Source: Paenibacillus piri (GTDB lineage Bacteria; Bacillota; Bacilli; Paenibacillales; NBRC-103111). From it: a stretch of 64,000 bases of DNA. The notes under the pieces were generated by a model. The model did no database searches. It saw only the letters and a program-made list of their open reading frames with translations, and was not told the DNA's origin. Numbering within the stretch: the stretch's first letter is position 1; each line of letters starts with the position of its first letter. The position numbers and the translations under genes are program-made. Location of the stretch: contig NZ_SMRT01000003.1 of NCBI RefSeq assembly GCF_004354045.1, positions 124,001-188,000 of the forward strand, written 5' to 3'. Shown here piece by piece: positions 50,087 through 59,056 of the stretch.

Positions 50087-51727
50087 ATGGGGAAAAAATG
50101 GATCATGACGAGCCTGGCTACGGCATTATGCGGTACTCTGGTTCTAGGCGGCTGCAGCTCTTCAACGAAAGAAGGAACCAGTGCAACAAGTAATTCCGCA
50201 GCAAAGGAGGCCAAAAAGCCGGGCGAGAAATACGATCCTCCGGTTATGATGACGACGGCCAGAGGAGTAGATTCGAGCTTAAAATTCAGAGACGGGGAAA
50301 CTATTGCTAACAATGTACATACCCGATGGGCCAAAGAAAAACTTGGCATCGATATTAAATATTTATGGACGGTTCCGGCTGAGCAAAACGGGTTTGAAAA
50401 TAAGCTCAGACTGTCGCTTGCAGCTAATGAACCGCTGCCCGATGTTATAACCGTACCTAATCTCTTGGTAGCGGGCGAATTAATGGATTCCGGCAAAGTC
50501 ATGGATATTAAAGAAGCGTTTGATAAATATGCCTCCCCGAGATTAAAAAAGATTTATTCCGATTTCCCGGAGCTGTGGCAGTTGGTTGACCGTAAAGGAA
50601 AGAAGATGGGGCTTCCTTTGACCAGCGGCGGGGATGGAGGCGATCCTGTCCTCTGGATTCGTCAGGATTGGCTGGATAAACTCGGCTTGAAGAAACCTGA
50701 GAATCTGGACGAAATGGAAACGGTAATGAAAGCGTTTGTAACTAATAAACCGGACGGTAAGGAGACGGCGGGGCTATCGTTCTACATGCAGGGCGGAATA
50801 GAGCAGGCGATGACTTGGATTTTCGGGGCTTACGGAGATTATATGCCGAGGTCTTGGAATAAGGCGCCGGACGGCTCTCTCGTATACGGTTCCCTGCAGC
50901 CGAATGTGAAGCAAGGCTTGGCGAAACTGCAGGATTGGTTTAAGAAGGGATATTTGGATAAAGAAGTAGGCTTGATGGATGCGCTTAAAGCTGCGGAAGC
51001 CTTCAACTCCGGCAGAGCAGGGATGATAGCCGGTCAATTCCATTCTCCGCTCGGCAGAATCAATATAGATAAGATAAAAGGCGCCCAAATGAAACCTTTT
51101 GCCTACCCGGCCGGACCAAACAATAAAAGGGGGCATCGCGCTTCAAACCTGTACGCCAATATTGCTTTGTTCAATAAAGACTTTAAACATATCGATGCGT
51201 TTTTCTATTATTACGATACTTTGCATGGCAACGTCTTAGGCGATAAGAGCTCCGAATTTTACAATTGTTATTTTGAAGGATACGAGTGCGTTGTGAAGAA
51301 CGGGGTCGCTGATTTCAAGGACATTCCAGGCGGAGCTATGTCAGCCAGACTTTATACGATAAATCAACCGGAAATTCCTCTCATTCAGAATACGATAAGA
51401 AAAAAACTGTTTGAAGGCAAAGCTCCGGAGAGCGGGTATGAAATCAGAACCAAAGGACTTGGGGATCTAACGGTTGAAGCGGGAGCCTATGTATTGGATA
51501 CAAGACCATTCCGTGTAAGCGACCAGTTTATGACCGCTCCGACCAAAACCATGCTCTCGCGTATGGCCCAATTGCAAAAAATCGAAGACGAATATTTTAC
51601 GAAAATTATTTACGGTGAGCTTCCGGTCGACGCCTTTGATAAATTTGTGAAAGAATGGAAGGACGGCGGAGGAGAGCAAATTACGAAAGAAGTTAACGAA
51701 TGGTACAATTCGGTAACGAAAAAGTAA
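50087..51727 (+). CDS. LplA/YtcQ-type ABC transporter binding lipoprotein
   Basis: The protein has 546 residues, long as usual for this group. The lipoprotein signal ends VLGGC at residue 22. It contains NGFENKLRLSLAANEPLPDV near 103 and KMGLPLTSGGDGGDPVLWIR near 178, typical of extracellular oligosaccharide-binding proteins of Paenibacillaceae. AAGGAGG precedes the ATG at 50087; the frame start at 50036 is upstream of that site. It leads an operon with two permeases, a glycosidase, two dehydrogenase-type enzymes and possibly the second GntR. Confidence 0.93.
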   Translation: MGKKWIMTSLATALCGTLVLGGCSSSTKEGTSATSNSAAKEAKKPGEKYDPPVMMTTARGVDSSLKFRDGETIANNVHTRWAKEKLGIDIKYLWTVPAEQNGFENKLRLSLAANEPLPDVITVPNLLVAGELMDSGKVMDIKEAFDKYASPRLKKIYSDFPELWQLVDRKGKKMGLPLTSGGDGGDPVLWIRQDWLDKLGLKKPENLDEMETVMKAFVTNKPDGKETAGLSFYMQGGIEQAMTWIFGAYGDYMPRSWNKAPDGSLVYGSLQPNVKQGLAKLQDWFKKGYLDKEVGLMDALKAAEAFNSGRAGMIAGQFHSPLGRINIDKIKGAQMKPFAYPAGPNNKRGHRASNLYANIALFNKDFKHIDAFFYYYDTLHGNVLGDKSSEFYNCYFEGYECVVKNGVADFKDIPGGAMSARLYTINQPEIPLIQNTIRKKLFEGKAPESGYEIRTKGLGDLTVEAGAYVLDTRPFRVSDQFMTAPTKTMLSRMAQLQKIEDEYFTKIIYGELPVDAFDKFVKEWKDGGGEQITKEVNEWYNSVTKK

Positions 51728-51740
51728 GAGGAGGTATTTT

Positions 51741-52700
51741 GTGGAACAAGTATCCTTACAATCGGACCAAGCATCCGTTTCCATTAAAGCCGTGAAGCAA
51801 GGAACCCGTTGGAATTGGAAGCGGAATTGGCCTCTTCATATTTTAGTGATGCCCGCTTTTATATTAGGATTAATTTTTCATTACGGACCTCTCCCCGGGA
51901 TGATCATAGCTTTTCAGGATTATAAGCCGTGGTTAGGCTTCACCGGTTCCGAGTGGGTTGGACTTGAGAATTTCATGCGGATTTTTCAATTTGGCGATAC
52001 ACGAAGCGTCATTAGGAATACTTTGTTTATTTCTTCATTTAAAATTGTTTTTTCGCTGCTAGTCCCGCTTTTGTTTGCTCTGCTGTTGAATGAGGTACGT
52101 AAAAGCTCTGTTAAAAAGACGATCCAGACGTTAGTTTATCTTCCGCATTTTTTATCCTGGGTCATTCTGGGAGGTATTTTAATAGATCTTTTATCGGTTA
52201 AGGGGGGGATTGTCAATCAGGCATTGCAGCTTTTCGGGCTTCAACCGGTGTTTTTTCTAGGCGATAATAAATGGTTTGTATTTACGTTGATTACCAGTGA
52301 TTTATGGAAAGAATTCGGGTTTTCGGCGATCGTATTTTTGGCGGCGCTTGCGGGAGTAAATCCGAATCTGTATGAAGCGGCGCTGATCGACGGGGCTAAC
52401 CGCATTCAACAAGTATGGTATATCACACTACCGGCAATTGTCCCCATTATTATTGTGGTGGCTACCTTATCGCTTGGACAAATACTTAACGCCGGATTTG
52501 ATCAAGTATTTAATTTGTATAACCCTCTGGTTTATGAATCGGGAGATATTATCGATACTTATGTATATCGAATCGGACTTCTGGGAGGGCAGTTTAGTTT
52601 TGCTACCGCCGTAGGGTTGTTTAAATCGGTTATTGGATTTATGTTCATCCTTATCGGTTACTACACGGCCTATAAGCTCGCTGATTACCGTATTTTCTGA
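51741..52700 (+). CDS. LplB-type ABC sugar permease
   Basis: The protein has 319 residues and six membrane helices. Characteristic text includes HYGPLPGMIIAFQDYKPWLG near 47 and the EAA loop LYEAALIDGANRIQQVWYIT near 213. It starts at GTG 51741, 6 nt after GAGGAGG. It works with the LplC-type permease that follows. Confidence 0.95.
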   Translation: MEQVSLQSDQASVSIKAVKQGTRWNWKRNWPLHILVMPAFILGLIFHYGPLPGMIIAFQDYKPWLGFTGSEWVGLENFMRIFQFGDTRSVIRNTLFISSFKIVFSLLVPLLFALLLNEVRKSSVKKTIQTLVYLPHFLSWVILGGILIDLLSVKGGIVNQALQLFGLQPVFFLGDNKWFVFTLITSDLWKEFGFSAIVFLAALAGVNPNLYEAALIDGANRIQQVWYITLPAIVPIIIVVATLSLGQILNAGFDQVFNLYNPLVYESGDIIDTYVYRIGLLGGQFSFATAVGLFKSVIGFMFILIGYYTAYKLADYRIF

Positions 52701-52712
52701 GGAGGTTTGCAG

Positions 52713-53591
52713 GTGCATATTGAAAGTTATTATTACCGTGTATTTACATGGATAAACACCGCATTTCTGCTTGCTTTAGCCGTTGCTTGCGTCCTCCCTA
52801 TGGTTCACTTGCTGGCAGTTTCCTTGAGCGGTGCCGCAGCGGCGGAAGCGAATATGGTTATATTTACGCCGGTTGATTTTACCTTAGATCCCTGGATTAA
52901 GATGCTCAATAACGACAGGTTCGGTTATGCTTTATATCATGGAGTAGAGAGAACGGTGTTGGGTACTGTTATCACTTTGGGCGTATTGATTCTCGCGGCG
53001 TACCCTTTGTCCAAGGAGGAGCATGAGTTTAAAGGAAGAACCTTTTACATGTATTTTTTTGTTGCGCTGCTGCTTTTCCATGTCGGTCTTATTCCGCAAT
53101 ATATTCTCATAAGTAATCTGGGTCTTATAAATACAGTGTGGGCGCTTATTTTCACAGGTATCATTAATGTGTTCCATTTAATCTTATTAATTAATTTTTT
53201 TCGGACCGGAATTCCTAAAGAATTGGAAGAAGCCGCCTTTATGGACGGTGCAGGGCATTTCCGGAATTTGTTCAGTATATTCATTCCGGTTGCGAAGCCG
53301 GCTATAGCCACAATTGCCTTATTTACAATGGTCTCCCAATGGAATTCATGGTTTGACGGCTTGATTTATATTACCGATATGAACAAATTCCCTCTGTCTA
53401 CCTTTCTCCAAACAATGATTGTTAATCCAAGACCGGAGCTGGTTCAGGATGTGGAAAGCCTGAAAGACTTGTCGGACCGGACTGCCAAGGCGGCGCAAAT
53501 TTTTATTTCAATGCTGCCCATCCTATTTGTTTACCCGTTTCTGCAAAAGTATTTTGTAAAAGGGATTGTATTAGGATCTGTTAAAGGGTAA
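52713..53591 (+). CDS. LplC/YtcP-type ABC sugar permease
   Basis: The protein has 292 residues and six membrane helices. The EAA loop is LEEAAFMDGAGHFRNLFSIF near 170, and the C-terminus ends FLQKYFVKGIVLGSVKG. I chose the GTG at 52713, 7 nt from GGAGG; a TTG at 52707 is too close to that site. It completes the importer. Confidence 0.94.
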   Translation: MHIESYYYRVFTWINTAFLLALAVACVLPMVHLLAVSLSGAAAAEANMVIFTPVDFTLDPWIKMLNNDRFGYALYHGVERTVLGTVITLGVLILAAYPLSKEEHEFKGRTFYMYFFVALLLFHVGLIPQYILISNLGLINTVWALIFTGIINVFHLILLINFFRTGIPKELEEAAFMDGAGHFRNLFSIFIPVAKPAIATIALFTMVSQWNSWFDGLIYITDMNKFPLSTFLQTMIVNPRPELVQDVESLKDLSDRTAKAAQIFISMLPILFVYPFLQKYFVKGIVLGSVKG

Positions 53592-53629
53592 AGGCGAGTT
53601 TCATAATTTTAAAACAGGAGTGTGTCATT

Positions 53630-54880
53630 ATGGGAAAAACAGTATTGGATATTCGCGGAGAACAGTTCTGTATCAACGGTAAGCTTGTATATTCCGAAAT
53701 CGAAGGAAGTCGTCCCGAGGCCCATGGACTGCTGATGAATGCGCGGTTTATTCAAGGCATATTTGACGATAAAGCTGACTGCAGCCGGTATAACCGGTTC
53801 GGCCGCAGCTTTGACCCGGAGCGTAACACAAATGATCTAATCGCAGCGCTGCCGGAGTGGTATAATGCAGGGCTTCGGGCATTTACAGTCGGCTTTCAGG
53901 GAGGAGGACCTTGCTTCACGGTTGCCAACAATACCATCGACAACAATCCTTTCGGTTCGGAAGGAACCTCGCTGGATCCCGCTTACGCCAGCCGAATGGA
54001 CCGGTTAATCCGGGCGGCGGATGAAATAGGAATGATCGTTATTGTGAGCTACTTTTATCCTGGTCAAGCGGGACGTTTAGAGGGCGCTAAAGGAGTGCTT
54101 AACGCTGTCAGAACAGCATCCCGGTTTCTGAAGGACGGCGGCTATTCCAATGTCATTATTGAAGTATGCAACGAGCATAATATTCAACACCACGGGCATC
54201 CGTTGATTTATAGCGGCGAAGGTATGGTAGCCTTGCTGGAAATTGCGCGCACCGAATCCGGAGGGATGCCTGTTGGCTGCAGCGGCACCGGTAACTTTAT
54301 TAACGAAGACGTTTGTAAGGAAAGCGATGTCATTCTGATCCATGGAAACGGCTTGACACGGCAAGATTATTATAATCATATCCGGCAGGTAAAGGCATGG
54401 GCTCCCGGCAAACCGGTCGTATGCAATGAGGATTCCCAAGCTATTGGACAGCTTGAAGTCGCTTTCCGTACCCGTACCTCATGGGGGTACTACAATAACA
54501 TTACGAAGCAGGAGCCGCCTGCAGATTGGCGGATTACCCGCGGTGAGGATCAATTTTTTGCTTACCGTATGGCGGAAGGGATCGGTATTTCATTGCCTGC
54601 CATACCCGAAGAGGAGCAATATTATCTTCAAGGCTGCGAGCCGGAAATGGAGTACGAAGGCAAACGGTGGATCCGGTTAGCGAGCTTGTATCCGGAGAAA
54701 ATTGATTATGTAGATTTTTATCAAAACGATATATTCATTTATACAGGTTATGTTGAACCGTTCGCCGTATATTTCCGGTCAAATTGGCTGCAAGATGCCG
54801 TACAAGCCGATTCAGGGCCATCCAAATGGAAGGCGGTTATTCATCTAAAAGATGGAACTGTATTGGAACGATCCAATTAA
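53630..54880 (+). CDS. Clan GH-A-like cytoplasmic glycosidase of unassigned family
   Basis: The protein has 416 residues and no signal peptide. It looks like a TIM barrel: AGLRAFTVGFQGGGPCF near 78, IVIVSYFYPGQAGRLEG near 133, then NVIIEVCNEHNIQHHGHP near 180, whose NE pair fits the acid/base of clan GH-A. VILIHGNGLTRQDYY is near 237, and KPVVCNEDSQAIG near 263 offers a nucleophile Glu. The last 80 residues look like a small beta domain. I cannot name the GH family. It follows the permeases by 38 nt, so it probably cleaves the imported glycoside. Confidence 0.7.
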   Translation: MGKTVLDIRGEQFCINGKLVYSEIEGSRPEAHGLLMNARFIQGIFDDKADCSRYNRFGRSFDPERNTNDLIAALPEWYNAGLRAFTVGFQGGGPCFTVANNTIDNNPFGSEGTSLDPAYASRMDRLIRAADEIGMIVIVSYFYPGQAGRLEGAKGVLNAVRTASRFLKDGGYSNVIIEVCNEHNIQHHGHPLIYSGEGMVALLEIARTESGGMPVGCSGTGNFINEDVCKESDVILIHGNGLTRQDYYNHIRQVKAWAPGKPVVCNEDSQAIGQLEVAFRTRTSWGYYNNITKQEPPADWRITRGEDQFFAYRMAEGIGISLPAIPEEEQYYLQGCEPEMEYEGKRWIRLASLYPEKIDYVDFYQNDIFIYTGYVEPFAVYFRSNWLQDAVQADSGPSKWKAVIHLKDGTVLERSN

Positions 54881-54910
54881 GAACTGAATTTGATTACGGA
54901 GGGCTCTTAC

Positions 54911-56014
54911 ATGAAACAGTATAAGATTGCCGTGCTGCCCGGCGATGGTATTGGTAATGAAATTACAATAGAAACCTTGAAAATATTGAAGTATATCCAA
55001 ACGTACTACAGCTCGTTTCAATTTGAGTTTCAAATTTTTGACGCCGGGGCGGAACGGTTCTTGAAAACAGGTGTTACCATGCCGGAGGATACGTTTAACC
55101 ATTGCAAAGCTGCGGATGCCATCCTTATGGGCGCTATTGGTTTGTTTGAAGCGAGGCATCCGGACGGACGCGAGGTTAACGGCGACGTTATTTTCCGGCT
55201 GAGATTCGACCTGGACCTGTATGCCGGCATTCGTCCGGTTAAGCTGTTTGAAGGTGTTCCGGGACCGCTAAGAGATACATCGAAAGGAATCGATTACGTT
55301 GTAGTGCGCGAGAACATTGAAGGCTTATATGCTTCGCGTGCAGGAGGCTGCAACGTTCGTGACGAGCTGGCCACGGATACCATCATTATAACGAGAACAG
55401 GGACAACTAAAATCGTTGAATATGCATTTAAGCTAGCTCAAAAGAGAAACGGGCGGCCGATCGACGGCAAGTCTATGGTTACTTGTGTAGATAAGGCGAA
55501 TGTGCTAAGTTCATATGCTTATTTTCGCAAAGTGTATGATGAGGTTGCGCAAAAATATCCGCACATAGCCAAAGATTACGCCTATGTCGATGCTATGGCG
55601 CTATATCAAGTCATGTCTCCTCACAATTACGACGTTCTGGTAGCCGAAAACATGTTTGCGGACATTTTGTCTGACCTGTCTTCTGCAACAATAGGCGGAT
55701 TAGGGCTCGCGCCATCTGCGGATATTGGGGATAACCACGGTTTATTCCAGCCCGCACACGGTTCGGCTCCAACGATTGCCGGGAAAAATATAGCTAACCC
55801 GATAGCAACCATTCTATCAGGGGCTATGATGCTCGATTGGTTAGGTGAAAGACATGGCGATGCCGAATTATTGCAGGCCGCCAAGTCTATCGAGCAGGCT
55901 ATCTCTAATGTACTAAATGAAGGTGTTTGTTTGACCGTCGATATTGGCGGAAGTGCAGGAACAAATCAGGTTGGAGATGCTGTGATAGAGTCTCTACATC
56001 AAATATTGAAATAA
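54911..56014 (+). CDS. Isocitrate/isopropylmalate/tartrate dehydrogenase family protein
   Basis: The protein has 367 residues. LPGDGIGNEITIET is at the start; VVRENIEGLYASRAGG near 130 and GKSMVTCVDKANVL near 185 supply substrate and metal residues. DALADVL-type text appears as VAENMFADILSDLSSATIGG near 248, and FQPAHGSAPTIAGKN near 280 is the NAD site. Because it sits in a sugar operon and not with leu genes, it more likely oxidises a sugar-derived hydroxy acid (tartrate- or malate-like) than isopropylmalate. The ATG at 54911 follows GGAGGG by 7 nt. Confidence 0.88.
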   Translation: MKQYKIAVLPGDGIGNEITIETLKILKYIQTYYSSFQFEFQIFDAGAERFLKTGVTMPEDTFNHCKAADAILMGAIGLFEARHPDGREVNGDVIFRLRFDLDLYAGIRPVKLFEGVPGPLRDTSKGIDYVVVRENIEGLYASRAGGCNVRDELATDTIIITRTGTTKIVEYAFKLAQKRNGRPIDGKSMVTCVDKANVLSSYAYFRKVYDEVAQKYPHIAKDYAYVDAMALYQVMSPHNYDVLVAENMFADILSDLSSATIGGLGLAPSADIGDNHGLFQPAHGSAPTIAGKNIANPIATILSGAMMLDWLGERHGDAELLQAAKSIEQAISNVLNEGVCLTVDIGGSAGTNQVGDAVIESLHQILK

Positions 56015-56027
56015 AGGTGCCGAGTCG

Positions 56028-57044
56028 ATGAGAATATTGAAGGGAATTACCATTGGGGCGGGGCATTTCGCCAAAATTCAAATGGATGCTTGGTCCAGGG
56101 TGAAGGGAGCAAAGATTGCCGGAATAGTAAGTCTGAATAAGGGCGATGCCCGCAGTTTGGCCGGCCAATTCGAAGTTCCTTTCGCGGGCGACAGTTTTGA
56201 TGAGATAGCAGAGCGGGTACAACCGGACTTTATTGATATATGTACTCCTCCCGATTCCCATTTCCATTATGTCAAATTGGCTGCGGATAGAGGCATACCC
56301 GTTCTTTGCCAAAAGCCGGTAGCTCCAACACAGGAAGAGAGCCAGGCGTTAGTGCGTTATTGTAAAAAACGCAATGTACCCGTCATGATTAATGAGAATT
56401 GGAGATGGAGCGCGTGGTACCGAGAAATAAAACGGATCATTTCTTCAGGTGTACTGGGCACATTATTTCATGTTTACTTTGCAATGCGCACAGGAGACGG
56501 ATATGGCGATCACCCATATCCGTTACAGCCCTATTTTAAAAATATGGAAAAACTTCTCCTCTATGAAACGGGGGTTCATTGGCTTGACACCTTCAGATAT
56601 TTATTCGGAGATATTCGTTCGGTTTATTGTCAAACAAGAACATGGAACCCTGCCGTCATCGGAGAAGACGCGGTTGTTGTTCAATTGGCATTCGATAGCG
56701 GCATGACAGGGATATTTGATGCTAATCGGGTCGTGTATACCGAGACGGTACGGCCGCCTGCGTACGGATGGATGATGCTTGAAGGTGATCAAGGTAAATT
56801 ACGGCTTAACGAGTCAGGACAAATATATGTTACTTTGCGGGGATCGGTCGAAACGGAGCATCCATATGAGATTCCAATAGGTTGGAACGGAGGATGCGCG
56901 ACAGGAGCGCAACAGCATTTTATCGATTGCTTACATAGCGGCGCTGATTTTGAAACAGATGGCGAGACCTACCTTACTTCGCAAAACATCGTATACGCTT
57001 GCTATGAATCTGCCAAGAAAGATGCTGTAATTGTCATAAAGTAG
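56028..57044 (+). CDS. Gfo/Idh/MocA-family oxidoreductase
   Basis: The protein has 338 residues. The Rossmann start is ITIGAGHFAKIQMDAW; DFIDICTPPDSHF near 66 and the family lysine motif VLCQKPVAPTQEE near 92 follow. ENWRWSAWYREIKR near 122 and YETGVHWLDTFRYLFG near 182 give the catalytic region. Such enzymes oxidise or reduce sugars using NAD(P). It follows the dehydrogenase gene by 13 nt and likely acts in the same pathway. Confidence 0.92.
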   Translation: MRILKGITIGAGHFAKIQMDAWSRVKGAKIAGIVSLNKGDARSLAGQFEVPFAGDSFDEIAERVQPDFIDICTPPDSHFHYVKLAADRGIPVLCQKPVAPTQEESQALVRYCKKRNVPVMINENWRWSAWYREIKRIISSGVLGTLFHVYFAMRTGDGYGDHPYPLQPYFKNMEKLLLYETGVHWLDTFRYLFGDIRSVYCQTRTWNPAVIGEDAVVVQLAFDSGMTGIFDANRVVYTETVRPPAYGWMMLEGDQGKLRLNESGQIYVTLRGSVETEHPYEIPIGWNGGCATGAQQHFIDCLHSGADFETDGETYLTSQNIVYACYESAKKDAVIVIK

Positions 57045-57105
57045 GAGGCATTAACTTACATATCAATAACAGTCGGCCTCTTTGAAGATTTTTCATACTT
57101 GAATA

Positions 57106-57114
57106 TGCTATAAT
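57106..57114 (+). promoter_or_regulatory. Extended -10 promoter of the second GntR gene
   Basis: TGCTATAAT (57106-57114) is a full extended -10 element, 40 nt before the GTG start. No good -35 partner at normal spacing was seen. Confidence 0.5.
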
Positions 57115-57154
57115 TAGCGCAGCATGGAAAGTTGATGAGGCGGGTGTTTTTAAC

Positions 57155-57811
57155 GTGGCGAGTCATAGCTTGGATCAATCAATGGATACATTAGACCGTG
57201 CGGTCTATGTAAAGCTCAAAGAAATGATCATGAATAAATCCTTTAAATCCGGAGAACTGTTAATTCAAAATCAATTGTCCGATCAACTGGGGGTTAGCCG
57301 AACCCCATTACGAAAAGCAATGGCAGAGCTCGAAATGGAAGGTTTACTTGAACGAATGCCAAAAGGCTGGCTTGTCAAAGAGTTTTCTATCGAGGATATG
57401 ATTTCTGTGTTTGAAATTCGTGCTGCTTTAGAAGGATTAGCTTGCAGATTAGTGGCCGGAAAGATAGGAAAAGCTGATTTGGCCTACTTGAGGGCCATGT
57501 TTGAACAAGCCAAGCCGTCAGAGCAAAATATGATGCACGAATATTACGAGGCCGACGTTAAATTTCATAATATTATTGTCCAATCAACCAAGGATTCTTT
57601 ATTGATCCGGACTATCAAGTCATGCAGAATTATTCAAACCAGCCACCAGCAGGGATTATACCTTCATCCCAATGACACCTACCAAGAGCATATGGATATA
57701 ATAGATGCTTTAGAGGAAGGCGACGGTCATCAAGCGGAATCCTTGATGAGAGCTCATATACAGAAAGCTATTGTGAAGTTAAAATCAGGAAACTTTGAAG
57801 TATACAGGTAA
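57155..57811 (+). CDS. GntR-family regulator, FadR/FCD type (second copy)
   Basis: The protein has 218 residues. Its helix-turn-helix (LSDQLGVSRTPLRKAMAELE) and FCD domain (FHNIIVQSTKD, LMRAHIQKAIVKLK) closely follow those of the regulator at 49223-49870, so the two are paralogs. It starts at GTG 57155 behind GAGGCGGGTG; an ATG at 57182 is an alternative. It lies directly after the importer/catabolic operon but has its own promoter. Its targets are not evident; no copy of the TGTATAC operator was found at its own promoter. Confidence 0.93.
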   Translation: MASHSLDQSMDTLDRAVYVKLKEMIMNKSFKSGELLIQNQLSDQLGVSRTPLRKAMAELEMEGLLERMPKGWLVKEFSIEDMISVFEIRAALEGLACRLVAGKIGKADLAYLRAMFEQAKPSEQNMMHEYYEADVKFHNIIVQSTKDSLLIRTIKSCRIIQTSHQQGLYLHPNDTYQEHMDIIDALEEGDGHQAESLMRAHIQKAIVKLKSGNFEVYR

Positions 57812-57820
57812 GGAAGGGCT

Positions 57821-57941
57821 GTCCCAAAAGTCATTTTTGGATTTTCAACCCCCCACTCTGATATGAATTTACATGTAAAATGCCGCTTCCATCCCCACTA
57901 ATATAGTGGTGTTGGAGGCGGCATTTTATATGTTTTGGGAC
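57821..57941. mobile_element. Small inverted-repeat (MITE-like) remnant with internal hairpin
   Basis: GTCCCAAAA (57821-57829, within GGGCTGTCCCAAAAGTCAT) and TTTTGGGAC (57933-57941) form inverted ends 121 bp apart. The left end looks like a typical insertion-sequence terminus. Inside, AAAATGCCGC-TCCA (57877-57891) pairs with TGGA-GCGGCATTTT (57913-57927) and may terminate the GntR transcript. No transposase is present. Confidence 0.5.
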
Positions 57942-58046
57942 CGGTCGGTCGATACGCTTACGGGACTTTTTCACTTTTTAGGACTTAAGGGATAGCTCTC
58001 GTAATATGTGTTGCATCCGTTATTGCAATCCCATCGATTATTATAA

Positions 58047-58868
58047 AGTATATCCTCATTCGGAAATTATTCGATCCTGACGCCTTCCTTTGATCTCCAA
58101 GGTATTATTCCCGCCCATTTCGGCGAACGCAAATCCAAAACGAGCATGCAAGACAGCTACAACGAGACCGTGCTGCTTCTTAGGCTGATGGGGCTGGAAG
58201 GACAGGTTCGTATCGAAGCGGGCGCGGCTTATGCCATGCCGAATGAAGAGACAGCCGTCGATTCTCCGGGCGCAAGATTGATTATTGAAGAAGCGATGAA
58301 AGACGACGACCGTCCTCTGCATGTAGCCTTTTTTGGACCGCTGACCGAAATGGCTTCGGCTCTTCTTATTGAACCGAAGATTGCGGAACGTAACATTCGG
58401 GTAATATGGATCGGCGGGGCGGAGTATCCGTCAGGCGGTCCCGAATACAATCTGTCGAACGACATCCATGCGGCAAATGTCATTTTTAAATCCAAGCTGG
58501 AGGTTTGGCAAATTCCTAGCAGCGTATATAGGTTGATGGCAGTAAGCTACGTAGAGTTATTTGAAAAAGTGTATCCGTTAGGAGAGATCGGCAAATATCT
58601 TGTCGAGCAGTTACTCGAATTCAATAATAACCGGAAAAGTCCCGATGAATACCGCTCTCTGGGCGATTCTCCGGCAGTCGGAGTCATCATGTATCCCAAT
58701 TGCGGCAAATGGACGTGGAAACCGGCTCCTCTCTTTGACTCGAATATGAATTATATTCACACCGGCCAATACCGCCCGATACGTGTATATGAAACGATAG
58801 ACGCCCGTTTTATTCATGAAGATTTCTTTGCAAAGTTAACCAGGTTTCACCGCAGTTCGCAGAAATGA
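58047..58868 (+). pseudogene. Nucleoside hydrolase-like gene lacking its N-terminal part
   Basis: The open part reads FDLQGIIPAHFGERKSKTS and then MQDSYNETVLLLRLMG, VAFFGPLTEMASALL and IRVIWIGGAEYPSGGPEYNL. It continues with NDIHAANVIF, which fits the inosine-uridine nucleoside hydrolase fold including a late Asn/Asp cluster. The N-terminal DxDxxxDD metal site is absent: the frame is closed at 58044, and the preceding DNA shows only degraded text. An internal ATG at 58146 could start 240 residues, but without the catalytic aspartates. No ribosome site precedes it. Confidence 0.72.
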
Positions 58869-58880
58869 ATACCCATAATC

Positions 58881-58909
58881 AAAAGCCTGTCAATCAGACG
58901 GGCTTTTTG
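58881..58909 (+). terminator. Intrinsic terminator
   Basis: AAAAGCC-GTC pairs with GAC-GGCTTTTTG around AATCA, 13 nt after the hydrolase remnant. Confidence 0.85.
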
Positions 58910-59056
58910 TTTTTCGTATAGGGTTGATTGTTGCCTCAGTACAAGTAAAAGCGAAGTCTGCGGGGATGTAGAAGCGCACGGCTGCATTTTAATTAAAACC
59001 TAAATATATGTAGAAAAACGCTAAAAACATGTGTATCTTCCTGTTTCGGTACATTG

